From the NCBI GenBank assembly GCA_900498245.1, contig LS998015.1, forward strand, positions 1,825,746-1,889,745: a DNA stretch of 64,000 nucleotides, read 5' to 3'. Numbering within the stretch: the first letter of the stretch is position 1; each line of letters opens with the position of its first letter. The notes beneath the pieces were generated by a model. It was not told the origin of the DNA. It did no database searches and saw only the letters and a list, made by a program, of their open reading frames with translations. A program made the position numbers and the translations under genes. The DNA is from Candidatus Zixiibacteriota bacterium (GTDB taxonomy: Bacteria > Zixibacteria > MSB-5A5 > GN15 > PGXB01). Shown here piece by piece: positions 36,071 to 44,734 of the stretch.

Positions 36071-37972
36071 CTAAAGGCAATTCAGAGCCGGCCCGGATTT
36101 GTAAAGAAAATTGATCAGATACGCCACATCCAGGATATTTATGCTCCCGGTATGATTTACATCCGCCGTCTGTATCGGATTTGGGGCCGCCCCGTGCTTG
36201 TAAAGGAAATTTATGATGAAACTCACATCGAGAATATTAACCATCCCGTTCCCGTTGGCGTCACCGCAGATAAATATGCAGGCATCACCGACCCCGTCAT
36301 GATCGCTGTCAAGTTGATCGGGATTATAGACGGTCGGGCAGTTATCCACGCCGTCCGGCACACCATCGTTGTCGTCATCGGGATCACAGGCGTTTCCCAA
36401 CCCGTCGGTATCGCTATCAATCTGCTCGGGATTATAAACCGTCGGGCAATTATCGCAAAGATCCCCGACACCATCGGCATCGGTATCGCTTTGGTCCGGA
36501 TTGACAATTGTCAGGCAATTGTCGCAGGCATCGCCGATTCCGTCCAAATCGGTGTCGGTCTGTTCGACATTGGATATGAGAACGCAATTGTCACAACTAT
36601 TGAGAATCCCGTCACCGTCATCATCACCCTGACCCAACTCCACATAGTCAAGTTGAGTATTGGATGAAACCACCTGTTCCCATACGGCGTTGGCCCCGCC
36701 GTTGGCGATATCGGCATTGCGGAACTCGCCTAGAACCTGATCGGACATTATTACCGGATCGGTCCAGGTACTCCCCCCGTCGCAGGTGAAGGTAGCATAG
36801 GCCAATTCATTGCGATCAAAAGTGATGACAAAATTGCGATCGCTGATATGAGCGATTCGGGGATAATCCCCGAGCGAGTCGGTTCCGGCTACGAGCACCG
36901 CCTCGGAGAGATGAGTGATATCACCGTCAGATGTGTGCCAGCAGACTATTTTGCCTTCCACCGGATTCATTGGGTCACTATTGATCACGGTCGCCGCTAT
37001 CAGCACATCTCCATCATAGGCGGCCACGGCCGGGAATCTTATATCCAAATAGGGATCGGCATAATGTTTCCCTACTGCCGCGCCCGGAAGTTCCCACTGT
37101 CCGAAACGATCCTGACGAACAAATAGTTGCCATTGATATACCGAAGTGTCAAAACGGTCATATACGGCGTAGCTCTTTTTTGTGACATGATCAATTGCCG
37201 CCGACGTGCTGAAACATCCTCCCAGCGAATCATACCAGTCGATCAAAGTATATCCCAGATTGTCGATCTGATAGAAAATTACTGGCACATCAATCAGATT
37301 CGTGTCCGCAATGGTCCGGCTCATTACCAGCGATTGGAATCCCCAGTTCCAGGATTCCATGCCGCTGTCGCAGGCGATATCGCTCATTTTCATATCGTGC
37401 CACCCGGTAATACTCCAATCCACCCATTGTCCCGACCAGGTGCTGAGCGATTCCGGTTTGGGGAACTGCATAAGAATGATCCCGCCGCCGCTGAAAAATG
37501 ACGGTGGCGACACCATGCCGGCGTAAAATTCCTTGCCGCTTTTCCAATAATCAAGCGACGGGTAAGTTACTCCCTGGATATCCCAGGCGCAGGCGGTGTT
37601 CCAGGTGGACCCATTATCTGTTGAAATGTTCCACCAAATATACCCGTCGGTCGGACTGCCTTCGTAATACTCGTACCCTTTAAAAATCATTCCCCGGTTG
37701 TTTTTGCCGAGGGCCGGATGCAGCATTTCTGTGACGGCCATCGCCGATTGGTTCACGGCCGGTTTGAGATTCAACGGCGTTTCCCCCGGCCGGCTCCGCG
37801 GAAGAGGAAGCTGTTGGAACGGCCTCATCTGGCTCCGATGGTGTTCCGAATATGTCTGAGTTATGGTTGCTGAATATTGCGGGACAGCGGCAAGTACAAT
37901 CTGCGGGATTGCAATCAGTACCAGAAATGCCGTCACCGAACTTATTGATCTGACAAATTTAAGCGGAAACAT
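36071..37972 (-). CDS. Secreted protein with thrombospondin type 3 repeats and dockerin
   Basis: A 633-residue exported protein with signal peptide (about 8-29). Residues about 60-430 form a propeller-like region with Asp-box-like [10 protein letters not shown] and [13 protein letters not shown] motifs. Residues about 440-560 are five calcium-binding thrombospondin type 3 repeats (DxDxDGxGDxCDNC units such as [14 protein letters not shown]). A dockerin ends the protein: [20 protein letters not shown] and [21 protein letters not shown] at 37972 is preceded by AGGAGG with good spacing; the GTG at 37978 is too close to it. Its propeller and dockerin resemble those of the gene at 32371, so they are probably paralogues. 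Confidence 0.86.
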   Translation of the reverse strand: MFPLKFVRSISSVTAFLVLIAIPQIVLAAVPQYSATITQTYSEHHRSQMRPFQQLPLPRSRPGETPLNLKPAVNQSAMAVTEMLHPALGKNNRGMIFKGYEYYEGSPTDGYIWWNISTDNGSTWNTACAWDIQGVTYPSLDYWKSGKEFYAGMVSPPSFFSGGGIILMQFPKPESLSTWSGQWVDWSITGWHDMKMSDIACDSGMESWNWGFQSLVMSRTIADTNLIDVPVIFYQIDNLGYTLIDWYDSLGGCFSTSAAIDHVTKKSYAVYDRFDTSVYQWQLFVRQDRFGQWELPGAAVGKHYADPYLDIRFPAVAAYDGDVLIAATVINSDPMNPVEGKIVCWHTSDGDITHLSEAVLVAGTDSLGDYPRIAHISDRNFVITFDRNELAYATFTCDGGSTWTDPVIMSDQVLGEFRNADIANGGANAVWEQVVSSNTQLDYVELGQGDDDGDGILNSCDNCVLISNVEQTDTDLDGIGDACDNCLTIVNPDQSDTDADGVGDLCDNCPTVYNPEQIDSDTDGLGNACDPDDDNDGVPDGVDNCPTVYNPDQLDSDHDGVGDACIFICGDANGNGMVNILDVSFIINFLYKHGAAPNPIQTADVNHTGSINILDVAYLINFLYKSGPALNCL

Positions 37973-38110
37973 GGCCACCCTCCTATTGATAACAGATACC
38001 TATTACCCAGAAATGAAGACAATTTAATATAAATTAAATTATAATCTCAGCAAGTAAAATAAGTCCGGGGATTATCCTGACTGGATTCCGAAATGCTCGC
38101 CATAGAATAG

Positions 38111-38140
38111 AAAAAGGGGCGGCACTTTGACCGTCCCTTA
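38111..38140 (-). terminator. Intrinsic terminator behind the orphan dockerin fragment
   Basis: On the minus strand GGGACGG and CCGCCCC form a stem with one mismatch around TCAAAGTG, followed by TTTTT. It sits about 40 bp past the fragment's stop. Confidence 0.6.
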
Positions 38141-38178
38141 ATTTCTGCAATTCGCCTGAAACTATGCCGATTAGTTAA

Positions 38179-38427
38179 TCACATGTAAGATACATCAAGG
38201 ATATTGAGGACGCCATTGGCATTGACATCCCCTTGTGATTGGCATATAAGCGCCGGCCCCGACTTATAAAGAAAATTTATGATATAACTTACATCGAGAA
38301 TATTGAAAGCCCCGTTGTTATTGGCGTCGCCCGGCTTTATACAGCAGCTTCCCGACCCAAAGGATTGCCAGAATCCCTGATTAACCATATTCATCCCGCC
38401 TGTGGCGGCCCCGGCGGCCGGAGCCAT
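38179..38427 (-). pseudogene. Orphan dockerin fragment
   Basis: The frame codes for an Ala/Gly-rich start, a short GFWQSFGSGSCC linker and a dockerin-type module (GDANNNGAFNILDVSYIIN, then DVNANGVLNILDVSY). The second loop's helix is missing: after NILDVSYM a TGA stops the frame, whereas a shift of two bases would let ATT AAC continue the expected helix. There is no signal peptide and no ribosome site before the ATG at 38427. It is most likely the decayed 3' end of a fourth dockerin gene, cut by an upstream deletion next to the TetR gene. Confidence 0.55.
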
Positions 38428-38459
38428 TGGGCTATTTGGGCAATGATGCCCGGCCGTCT

Positions 38460-39086
38460 TCAACCTTTTTCGACGCGATGCTGCTCGAAATATCCGTTTA
38501 TAAGAGACTCGAGCGCCCTTTCCAATCTCTTCCAACCGAAATTGGAATGCAGATCAATACCCAAATATTCTTCCGCGGTCTTGGAATGAAGAACCAAAAA
38601 AGTGATTCCGGCGTGCAACAGCGCCGCGGCGGCCCCCAGATCGAGTTCATGATATTTGCCTTGCTCGATCGGAAGCGCTCCCAGCATCTCCGTCCGTTGT
38701 TTCTCCCGAATTCTGGAAAGACGATCCGTCAATTCATTATTATGAATCAGTTCCCAACGGACAATCTCCTGGGTCAATTTCCGTCGCCGCATTTCTTTCA
38801 GATAGTTCAGTAAAATCGTAATGCTGATCTGCTCCGGATTGGGCACCCTCCTGAGATTGATCTCGGCGCCGACCAGATCCGTGGCCGTCGGCCAATAATT
38901 CCCATCTTCGGCGATGGCCTGAAGAAGTTCCGGCAGACCTCCAAAATAGCGGTAAATCAGAACTTTGCTCACTTTGGCCTCGCGGGCGACCGAATTTATG
39001 CCCAGTTGCCGGAAGCCCTTTTGGGCCAATAGGCGACCCGCGGCTTCAATTATCTTCTTTCGCGTTCGCTCCTTGTCGCGCTCCAC
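38460..39086 (-). CDS. TetR/AcrR-family transcriptional regulator
   Basis: A 208-residue repressor. The N-terminal helix-turn-helix covers TRKKIIEAAGRLLAQKGFRQLGINSVAREAKVSKVLIYRYFGG (quoted only by its ends: TRKKIIEAAG at about residue 8 and YRYFGG at about 45). The rest is a helical ligand-binding and dimer domain that I cannot match to a subgroup. GTG at 39086 is chosen because GGGGAGG lies 6 bases upstream; a TTG five codons earlier would overlap that site. It is divergent from the hydrogenase operon, with 680 bp between them that hold three similar dyads. Confidence 0.88.
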   Translation of the reverse strand: MERDKERTRKKIIEAAGRLLAQKGFRQLGINSVAREAKVSKVLIYRYFGGLPELLQAIAEDGNYWPTATDLVGAEINLRRVPNPEQISITILLNYLKEMRRRKLTQEIVRWELIHNNELTDRLSRIREKQRTEMLGALPIEQGKYHELDLGAAAALLHAGITFLVLHSKTAEEYLGIDLHSNFGWKRLERALESLINGYFEQHRVEKG

Positions 39087-39343
39087 GTTATGCCTCCCCA
39101 AAAATGAAACGGCCCGTTGTCGCTCGATTTAGACGTAGCCGAATCCATTTGCGAAAAATCAAAAATTATGAATTGCATAAATATAGATTATCATCCGCCA
39201 AATTGCCATTCCAAATAAATATTATTTTGAAGTGAAATCTTGAGATCTCAGACATCCTGATTCTCCATAAAATGGAATAACTTGTCGTTAATACGAAATT
39301 TGCTTACTGATTTGCTCATCATAACGCCTTGAAATATCTTTAT

Positions 39344-39453
39344 GTAACCATCTGGTGACTGCACAATATACTGTTACTATCCGGTGACACATTTTGCCTT
39401 TAGGCGCATCATCATACTTGCTCCCCCGTAATATAAGTCACCCGCACGGTTAC
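39344..39453. promoter_or_regulatory. Three similar operator-like dyads
   Basis: GTAACC-ATCT-GGTGAC at 39344-39359, GTTACT-ATCC-GGTGAC at 39373-39388 and GTCACC-CGCAC-GGTTAC at 39437-39453 share the outline GTnACC-N4/5-GGTnAC. The first is palindromic at 12 of 16 positions. The first two start 29 bp apart, the third 64 bp later in the opposite orientation. They suit binding by a dimeric regulator; the TetR-family protein encoded next door is the obvious candidate. Confidence 0.5.
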
Positions 39454-39664
39454 ATCAGTAAGGGGCATATCCCCTAACTTGTCTACCTGCAATAAAATAT
39501 CATAACAGAATGGCAATTAATTAAATCGGCTAATTATTGTATTATTTTCTTTAAGTAATTTGAACAACATTTCTCTTTTTTTACCAATTGCACCGCCTTT
39601 CCAAACCAATATTGCGAACGCTGCAACATCTTGCCCCACATAAATTTCTTGACCAATATTTTGT

Positions 39665-39691
39665 TTGAACTAGATTTCCGATAGATATAAC
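39665..39691 (+). promoter_or_regulatory. Weak promoter candidate for the hdr operon
   Basis: TTGAAC at 39665-39670 and TATAAC at 39686-39691 are 15 bp apart, 75 bp before the hdrC start. The spacing is shorter than ideal. Confidence 0.25.
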
Positions 39692-39766
39692 AGCAGCGCC
39701 GATAAACAAATAAGCGACCATAAATATCGCATTTAGCGATCAATAAAGTTATCTGCGTGAGGTAAT

Positions 39767-40354
39767 ATGAAAAATGAAATAACTCCCTTTCCCAAGGCCG
39801 AGGCGGACCTTCGGGCCGCTTTCTGGGATCAGGTAAGTAGTTTCCCCGAGGGCCACAAAATTAAACTATGCCTGCAGTGTGGCACCTGTACCGGAACCTG
39901 TCCGGTCTCCTATGCCATGGATATCACGCCGCGCCAAATAGTGGCCCTTTTTCGGGCCGGCCATATTGAGGAAATTCTCAACAGCCGGGCCATCTGGCTC
40001 TGCGCCTCATGCTATTCCTGCACGGTTCGGTGTCCCGCGGGAATCCGGGTGACCGATACCCTTTATGCCTTAAAGAGAATCGCAATGGACAAAGATATTC
40101 ATCCCCGGCGCTTCCCCGTCCACTCCCTTTCCCGGGCCTTCACTAATAATGTATACAAATATGGAAGGAACTATGAATTGGGCCTGGGTATACGTTATTT
40201 TCTTTCGACCGACTTTGTGAAATTATTCTCAAACATGGGCTACGGATTATCGATGATTAGGCGTGGTCGTTTGGGTCTTGTGCCCAAAAAACTGAAACGC
40301 GTCAATCAAATCCGGGCCATCATCGAAAAAGCCAATCAATTCGAGGAGGCCTGA
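39767..40354 (+). CDS. hdrC: HdrC-like iron-sulfur subunit
   Basis: A 195-residue ferredoxin-type subunit of heterodisulfide-reductase complexes. Two [4Fe-4S] motifs are present: CLQCGTCTGTCP (about residues 32-43) and CASCYSCTVRCP (about 77-88). It passes electrons from HdrA to the HdrB active site. The rest is helical and soluble, with no membrane segment, so this is the cytoplasmic HdrABC type and not HdrDE. GTGAGG precedes the ATG. Its stop overlaps the hdrB start (TGATG). It is the first of eleven genes in one coupled operon. Confidence 0.93.
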   Translation: MKNEITPFPKAEADLRAAFWDQVSSFPEGHKIKLCLQCGTCTGTCPVSYAMDITPRQIVALFRAGHIEEILNSRAIWLCASCYSCTVRCPAGIRVTDTLYALKRIAMDKDIHPRRFPVHSLSRAFTNNVYKYGRNYELGLGIRYFLSTDFVKLFSNMGYGLSMIRRGRLGLVPKKLKRVNQIRAIIEKANQFEEA

Positions 40355-41235
40355 TGCTACAGTACGCCTATTATCCCGGATGCAGTCTGGAACATACGGC
40401 CAGCCCCTATGACAAATCGATCAGGGCGGTTTTTAAGGCGCTGGATATCGGGCTGCATGAAATTGAAGATTGGAATTGCTGCGGTGCCACCATGTATATG
40501 TCGGTAAAGAAGATTGTCGGCTATTCTATCAGTGCCCGCAATCTTGCTATCGCCCAGAATATGGGCATGTCAATATGCGCTCCCTGCAGCAGTTGCTACA
40601 CCATACTTAATAAGACCAATCGGCACATCGCCTGGAATCCCAAGGAACGAGACAAAATTAACGGTGCCCTGCAAGCCGCCGGTCTCTCCTATAATATCCA
40701 CGTCGATGTCCGTCATCCCCTTGATATCCTGGCCAATGATGTCGGCTTTGAGGCGATTGCCGCCAAAGTGGTCTCCCCCCTCAAAGGGATCAAGGTTGCT
40801 CCCTATTACGGCTGTCAGATCACCCGCCCGCACGGCCTTTTCGACGATATTGACAGTCCCATGACAATGGATCATCTTTTGGAAAATATCGGAGCCGAGG
40901 TGGTTCATTACCCCTGCAAGGTTCGCTGTTGCGGAGGCATGCTCATGACCACCCAGGAAAATATCGCCCTGGCTCTCAATCTGAAATTGCTGGAAGCCGC
41001 GACCTTTAACGGCGCTGATATAATTGCCACCGCCTGTCCTTTGTGCCAGATGAATCTTGAGGCCTACCAGAAGAAAATTAATAAGACCTTTAATCGCAAC
41101 TTCCATCTGCCGGTGGTCTATTTCAGCCATCTGCTCGGGACCGCATTGGGAATCGATCCCCGGCAAATGGGCATGGAGCAGTTTATTATCGCTCCTGAGA
41201 AACTTGCCCATCTTCCGAAAGAGGTGAAAGCATGA
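40354..41235 (+). CDS. hdrB: HdrB-like subunit with two CCG domains
   Basis: A 293-residue catalytic-type subunit. Both CCG motifs are complete: GC near residue 9, NCCG near 43 and CAPCSSC near 72-78 in the first; GCQITRP near 153, RCCGG near 191 and CPLC near 229 in the second. In the methanogen enzyme these bind two noncubane [4Fe-4S] clusters that cleave the CoM-S-S-CoB disulfide. This organism shows no methanogenesis genes here, so the true acceptor is probably another disulfide or a different low-molecular partner. It overlaps hdrC by one base and the HdrA N-half gene by four. Confidence 0.92.
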   Translation: MLQYAYYPGCSLEHTASPYDKSIRAVFKALDIGLHEIEDWNCCGATMYMSVKKIVGYSISARNLAIAQNMGMSICAPCSSCYTILNKTNRHIAWNPKERDKINGALQAAGLSYNIHVDVRHPLDILANDVGFEAIAAKVVSPLKGIKVAPYYGCQITRPHGLFDDIDSPMTMDHLLENIGAEVVHYPCKVRCCGGMLMTTQENIALALNLKLLEAATFNGADIIATACPLCQMNLEAYQKKINKTFNRNFHLPVVYFSHLLGTALGIDPRQMGMEQFIIAPEKLAHLPKEVKA

Positions 41236-42200
41236 GTGCTGAGCCCTTGAATCAAAATAATGTCCGTGTGGGCGTTTATGTCTGCCATTGCGGGACAAAT
41301 ATCGCAAAAACTGTTGATGTCGTCAAAGTCGCTGAAACCTTGCAGCAGGTGCCGGGAGTGATCGTTTCGCGCCATTACCGGTTCATGTGTTCCGATCCGG
41401 GGCAGGAAATGATCCAGAAAGACGTAAAGGAACATAAACTAAACCGTATCGTGGTTGCCGCCTGCAGTCCCCTGATGCATGAACCGACCTTTCGCAAGGC
41501 AGTCGAGACCGCCGGTTTGAATCGCTACTTTTTTGAAATGGCCAATATCCGCGAACAAGTCAGTTGGGTTACCGTTGATCCCCGTACGGCCACTGAGAAA
41601 GCCATCCGACTTCTCCATGGCGCCGTGGCTCGTGTCAAATTCCATGAGCCGCTGGAAATGCGGCGGGTTCCAATAACGCGGCGCGTCTTGATTGTCGGCG
41701 GCGGAATTGCCGGCATTGAGGCGGCCTTACAGATTGCCGATGCCGGATTTGAAGTCGTTCTGGTGGAAAAGGACTCTTCGATCGGCGGGCACATGAGCCG
41801 CTTTGACAAGACCTTCCCGACCCTTGATTGCGCCGCATGTATCCTTACGCCGAAAATGGTCTCGGTCGGTAAACACCCCAATATCCGCCTGATGACCTGG
41901 GCCGAAGTAGATGAAGTAAAAGGATATGTGGGGAATTTCAAGATTAAAATCCGCAAGAAAGCCCGCTATGTCGATCCCACCCTATGCAACAGTTGCGGTT
42001 CATGCTATGAAGCCTGTCCCAGTCGACCCTATCCGACCATGCGGCGGCTGATGCTGGGGAAACAGGTTGTTAAGGAAGGCAAAGCCCTTGAAATCCGGCA
42101 TCCCGGTATTATGGGACCGGAGCATGATCTCACCGTACTGACAGCCGCTCAGCCGATGCCTGAGTCCTTCGCTGTTCCCGTTAAAGGAGGTGCCAGATGA
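41232..42200 (+). CDS. hdrA: N-terminal half of a split HdrA
   Basis: A 322-residue protein matching only the first part of HdrA. Residues 10-140 are the HdrA N-terminal domain (VGVYVCHCGTNI, RIVVAACSPLMHEPTF). Residues 150-245 begin the FAD-binding thioredoxin-reductase-like domain (GGGIAG at 156-161, EKDSSIGGHMSRFDKTFPT). An inserted [4Fe-4S] motif follows at Cys252, 255, 258 and 262. The protein then ends after about 55 unrelated residues, where full-length HdrA (about 650) goes on with the rest of the FAD domain. That remainder is found in the gene at 44735-46492. The gene overlaps hdrB and nuoE-like neighbours by four bases each, so the truncation is not a frameshift at its ends. Confidence 0.88.
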   Translation: MSAEPLNQNNVRVGVYVCHCGTNIAKTVDVVKVAETLQQVPGVIVSRHYRFMCSDPGQEMIQKDVKEHKLNRIVVAACSPLMHEPTFRKAVETAGLNRYFFEMANIREQVSWVTVDPRTATEKAIRLLHGAVARVKFHEPLEMRRVPITRRVLIVGGGIAGIEAALQIADAGFEVVLVEKDSSIGGHMSRFDKTFPTLDCAACILTPKMVSVGKHPNIRLMTWAEVDEVKGYVGNFKIKIRKKARYVDPTLCNSCGSCYEACPSRPYPTMRRLMLGKQVVKEGKALEIRHPGIMGPEHDLTVLTAAQPMPESFAVPVKGGAR

Positions 42201-42715
42201 GTATAACTGCCGAGGAAAGATACAGCCTGGAGCAGTCCATTCACGATATTGTTGACCGGTATCAGGCCAAACCAACCGCTCTGATCATGGTCCTGCAGGA
42301 TATTCAAAAGCATTTTCGTTATCTCCCCAAAGAGGCACTCAATGTTGTGGCCCGCAAAATGGATCTTCCCATTGCCCAGATTTACGGCGTCGCCACCTTT
42401 TTCAGGGCTTTTAGTCTGAAGCCCAAAGGAAAACATCACATTTGTGTCTGCACCGGTACGGCCTGCCATGTCCGTCAGGCCGGCGTGCTGATCGATAAGT
42501 TCGAACGAGATTTGGCCATTAAAGCGGGAGAAACAACGCCCAATCTCGAATTCAGCCTTGAAACCGTCAATTGTATGGGGGCCTGCGCCCTGGGCCCTCT
42601 TATTACGGTCGATGAGGAATATTATGGAAATATGACCGTATCAAAGGCCGATGTCATCATGAAAAAACTGCATGGCCAGGAAGAAACAACGGATGAGAAT
42701 GGGGAGGCAGTATGA
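42197..42715 (+). CDS. NuoE/HydC-like [2Fe-2S] thioredoxin-fold subunit
   Basis: A 172-residue protein of the 24-kDa complex I family. A helical N-terminus (ALIMVLQDIQKHFRYLPKEAL, YGVATFFRAF) leads to the thioredoxin-like ferredoxin with four Cys ligands: CTGTAC near residues 77-82 and CMGAC near 117-121. With the NuoF-like subunit it forms the NAD(P)H-oxidising module of electron-bifurcating hydrogenases and formate dehydrogenases. ATGA overlaps join it to both neighbours. Confidence 0.94.
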   Translation: MSITAEERYSLEQSIHDIVDRYQAKPTALIMVLQDIQKHFRYLPKEALNVVARKMDLPIAQIYGVATFFRAFSLKPKGKHHICVCTGTACHVRQAGVLIDKFERDLAIKAGETTPNLEFSLETVNCMGACALGPLITVDEEYYGNMTVSKADVIMKKLHGQEETTDENGEAV

Positions 42716-44724
42716 AAGCGGAAAGACTCGCATCACCCCACGACCTGCAGGAACTCGCCAGAAATCTTATTGATCAGAGACGGGGCGGCAAAACCATTAT
42801 TTCTGTCTGCGCCGGAACCGGCTGCATGGCCTGCGGCTGTTTGAAAGTCATTGAATCGCTTCGTAAAAAAATCAGTGAAAACGGATTGGATGAAGTTGTA
42901 GAAATAAAGGCCACTGGATGCCCCGGTCCTTGTGAATTGGGACCCCTCATGACAATCTATCCCAAGAAGATATTTTATGTCAAAGTAAAACCCCGTGATA
43001 TCGATTTGATTGTCGATCAAACCATCAAGGCCGATAAGGTGGTCCATAAACTGCTCTATAAGGACCCCGTATCCGGTAGAAGTATAGAGCGTGTGGATGA
43101 GGTGCCTTTCTTCAAAAAACAGATGCGCCAACTCATCGGCAAAAATAATCAAATTGATCCCACATCAATTCATGACTATATCGCCCTCAACGGCTATCAG
43201 GCCCTGGCCAGGGCCCTCAGGGGAATGACTCCTGAGAAAATAATCGAGGAAATAAAAAAATCCGGTCTGAGGGGTCGGGGGGGCGGCGGCTATCCGACCG
43301 GGCGAAAATGGGACTCCTGTCGCAAGGCCAAAGGAACCCCCAAATATGTTATCTGCAACGCCGATGAAGGCGATCCGGGGGCCTTTATGAATCGCTCCCT
43401 CCTTGAAGGAAATCCGCACTCTGTCATTGAGGGGATGGTGATCGGGGCCTATGCTATCGGAAGCGAATATGGATATATATACGTCCGCAATGAATACCCC
43501 TTGGCCGCAAAAAACATCATGACCGCCATACTCGCCGCTCGTGAATACGGATTATTGGGTCAAAATATACTCGGTAGCGGTTTCAATTTCGATTTGGAAG
43601 TCTCTCGTGGCGGCGGTGCCTTTGTTTGCGGGGAATCAACCGCTCTTATGGCGTCCCTCGAAGGGAAAACCGGTGAACCGCGCGCCAAGTATATTCATAC
43701 CGTTGAAGCCGGTCTCTGGGATAAACCCTCGAATCTGAATAATGTCGAAACGTGGGCTAATGTCCCGCTTATTATCGAGCGCGGTGCCGAATGGTTTTCA
43801 AAGATCGGCACCGCGGGATCAAAAGGAACCAAAATTTTCGCTTTAACCGGTAAAGTCAACAGCACCGGACTGGTGGAGGTTCCGATGGGAATTACCCTGC
43901 GAGAGATCCTTTACGATATCGGTGGCGGGGTGCGGGGCAATAAGAGGTTCAAGGCCGTCCAAACCGGGGGTCCCTCCGGTGGAACCCTGATCGTGGAAGT
44001 CGGCGAGCCTATGATTCACGAAAGCATGGTTGCTCACGGCGACATTCGTGAAGACGAAAAGGCCCTGAATCTCCTCGATCTGCCGGTCGATTTCGATGAG
44101 TTGACCAAAGCCGGTTCCATGATGGGTTCCGGGGGAATGATCGTGATGGACGAAGATTCGTGCATGGTTGATGTGGCCAAGTACTTTCTCAATTTTCTCC
44201 AGGAAGAGAGTTGCGGAAAATGTCTTCCGTGCCGTGAGGGGCTGCGCACTATGCTTGAGATCCTGACCCGCATCACGCAAGGCAAAGGGCAAATGGAAGA
44301 TCTGGAGACCCTGGAGAATTTGTCACAGGTCATTATTGACACCAGTCTCTGCCAGTTGGGCGGGAGCGCGCCTAACCCGGTGCTTTCCACCCTGCGCTAT
44401 TTTCGCCAGGAATATATTGCTCACATAAAGGAAAAACGCTGCCCGGCAGGGGTCTGTAAGGACCTCGTCTCTCACGCCATTGACTTTAAATGCAACGGAT
44501 GTCATGCCTGTTTTAAGTCGTGTCCAACCAATGCGATTGTGGGCAAACCTAAAGAATTACATTATATCGACCAGGCCAAGTGCATACAGTGCGGGGCCTG
44601 CTATCAGATATGCCAATATGATGCCATCAAACGGGTGAAACGGGGCGTTGGAGAGTCTATTCAGTCCAGCGCCCGCGAGATGTGGCAGCCCTCGGCCAAA
44701 CTTGAAACCGTCAATATGGCATAG
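42712..44724 (+). CDS. NuoF/HydB-like FMN and Fe-S subunit (NADH-binding)
   Basis: A 670-residue flavoprotein. Residues 30-80 form a second [2Fe-2S] thioredoxin-like domain (Cys33, 38, 70 and 74). The NuoF core follows with the glycine-rich NADH/FMN site GLRGRGGGGYPTG (about 184-196), ADEGDPGAFMNR and GAYAIGSEYGYIYVRNEYP, an SLBB domain, and the [4Fe-4S] ligands SCGKCLPCREG near 500. Two further [4Fe-4S] motifs end the chain (CNGCHACFKSCP and CIQCGACYQICQ). The order is that of HydB of trimeric bifurcating hydrogenases rather than plain NuoF. It should carry the NAD(H) reaction of the complex. It overlaps the nuoE-like gene by four bases. Confidence 0.95.
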   Translation: MKAERLASPHDLQELARNLIDQRRGGKTIISVCAGTGCMACGCLKVIESLRKKISENGLDEVVEIKATGCPGPCELGPLMTIYPKKIFYVKVKPRDIDLIVDQTIKADKVVHKLLYKDPVSGRSIERVDEVPFFKKQMRQLIGKNNQIDPTSIHDYIALNGYQALARALRGMTPEKIIEEIKKSGLRGRGGGGYPTGRKWDSCRKAKGTPKYVICNADEGDPGAFMNRSLLEGNPHSVIEGMVIGAYAIGSEYGYIYVRNEYPLAAKNIMTAILAAREYGLLGQNILGSGFNFDLEVSRGGGAFVCGESTALMASLEGKTGEPRAKYIHTVEAGLWDKPSNLNNVETWANVPLIIERGAEWFSKIGTAGSKGTKIFALTGKVNSTGLVEVPMGITLREILYDIGGGVRGNKRFKAVQTGGPSGGTLIVEVGEPMIHESMVAHGDIREDEKALNLLDLPVDFDELTKAGSMMGSGGMIVMDEDSCMVDVAKYFLNFLQEESCGKCLPCREGLRTMLEILTRITQGKGQMEDLETLENLSQVIIDTSLCQLGGSAPNPVLSTLRYFRQEYIAHIKEKRCPAGVCKDLVSHAIDFKCNGCHACFKSCPTNAIVGKPKELHYIDQAKCIQCGACYQICQYDAIKRVKRGVGESIQSSAREMWQPSAKLETVNMA

Positions 44725-44734
44725 GAGCGAAAAT

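Larger units (their letters stand above)
39087..39766. other. AT-rich intergenic region between tetR-like gene and hdr operon
   Basis: 680 bp with no convincing gene on either strand. The 69-codon minus-strand frame at 39534-39743 lacks a ribosome site and has biased low-complexity composition. The region holds three similar dyads (39344-39453), a small hairpin AGGGG-CATAT-CCCCT at about 39461-39475, and a weak promoter candidate at 39665-39691. Regulation of the operon downstream is its most likely function. Confidence 0.6.

Noticed and set aside
36223-36600. CRISPR-like array
   Set aside because: The repeats are imperfect and in phase with codons of the calcium-binding repeats; there are no uniform spacers. 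No CRISPR array or cas gene was seen anywhere in the window.
36017-36667. 216-codon plus-strand frame
   Set aside because: It is antisense to the thrombospondin type 3 repeats; the repeated translation only mirrors the Asp-rich repeats of the real gene.
38428-38535. Longer start for the orphan dockerin fragment
   Set aside because: The extra 36 codons run antisense-free but out of frame through the end of the TetR gene and look like a chance frame.
39534-39743. 69-codon minus-strand frame in the spacer before the hdr operon
   Set aside because: No ribosome site, aromatic- and lysine-rich low-complexity translation, and AT-rich DNA that gives long frames by chance.
41232-42200. Truncated HdrA as a sequencing frameshift
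   Set aside because: The frame is closed by a stop that overlaps the start of the nuoE-like gene in the normal ATGA fashion, and the missing half lies in another intact gene 2.5 kb away.
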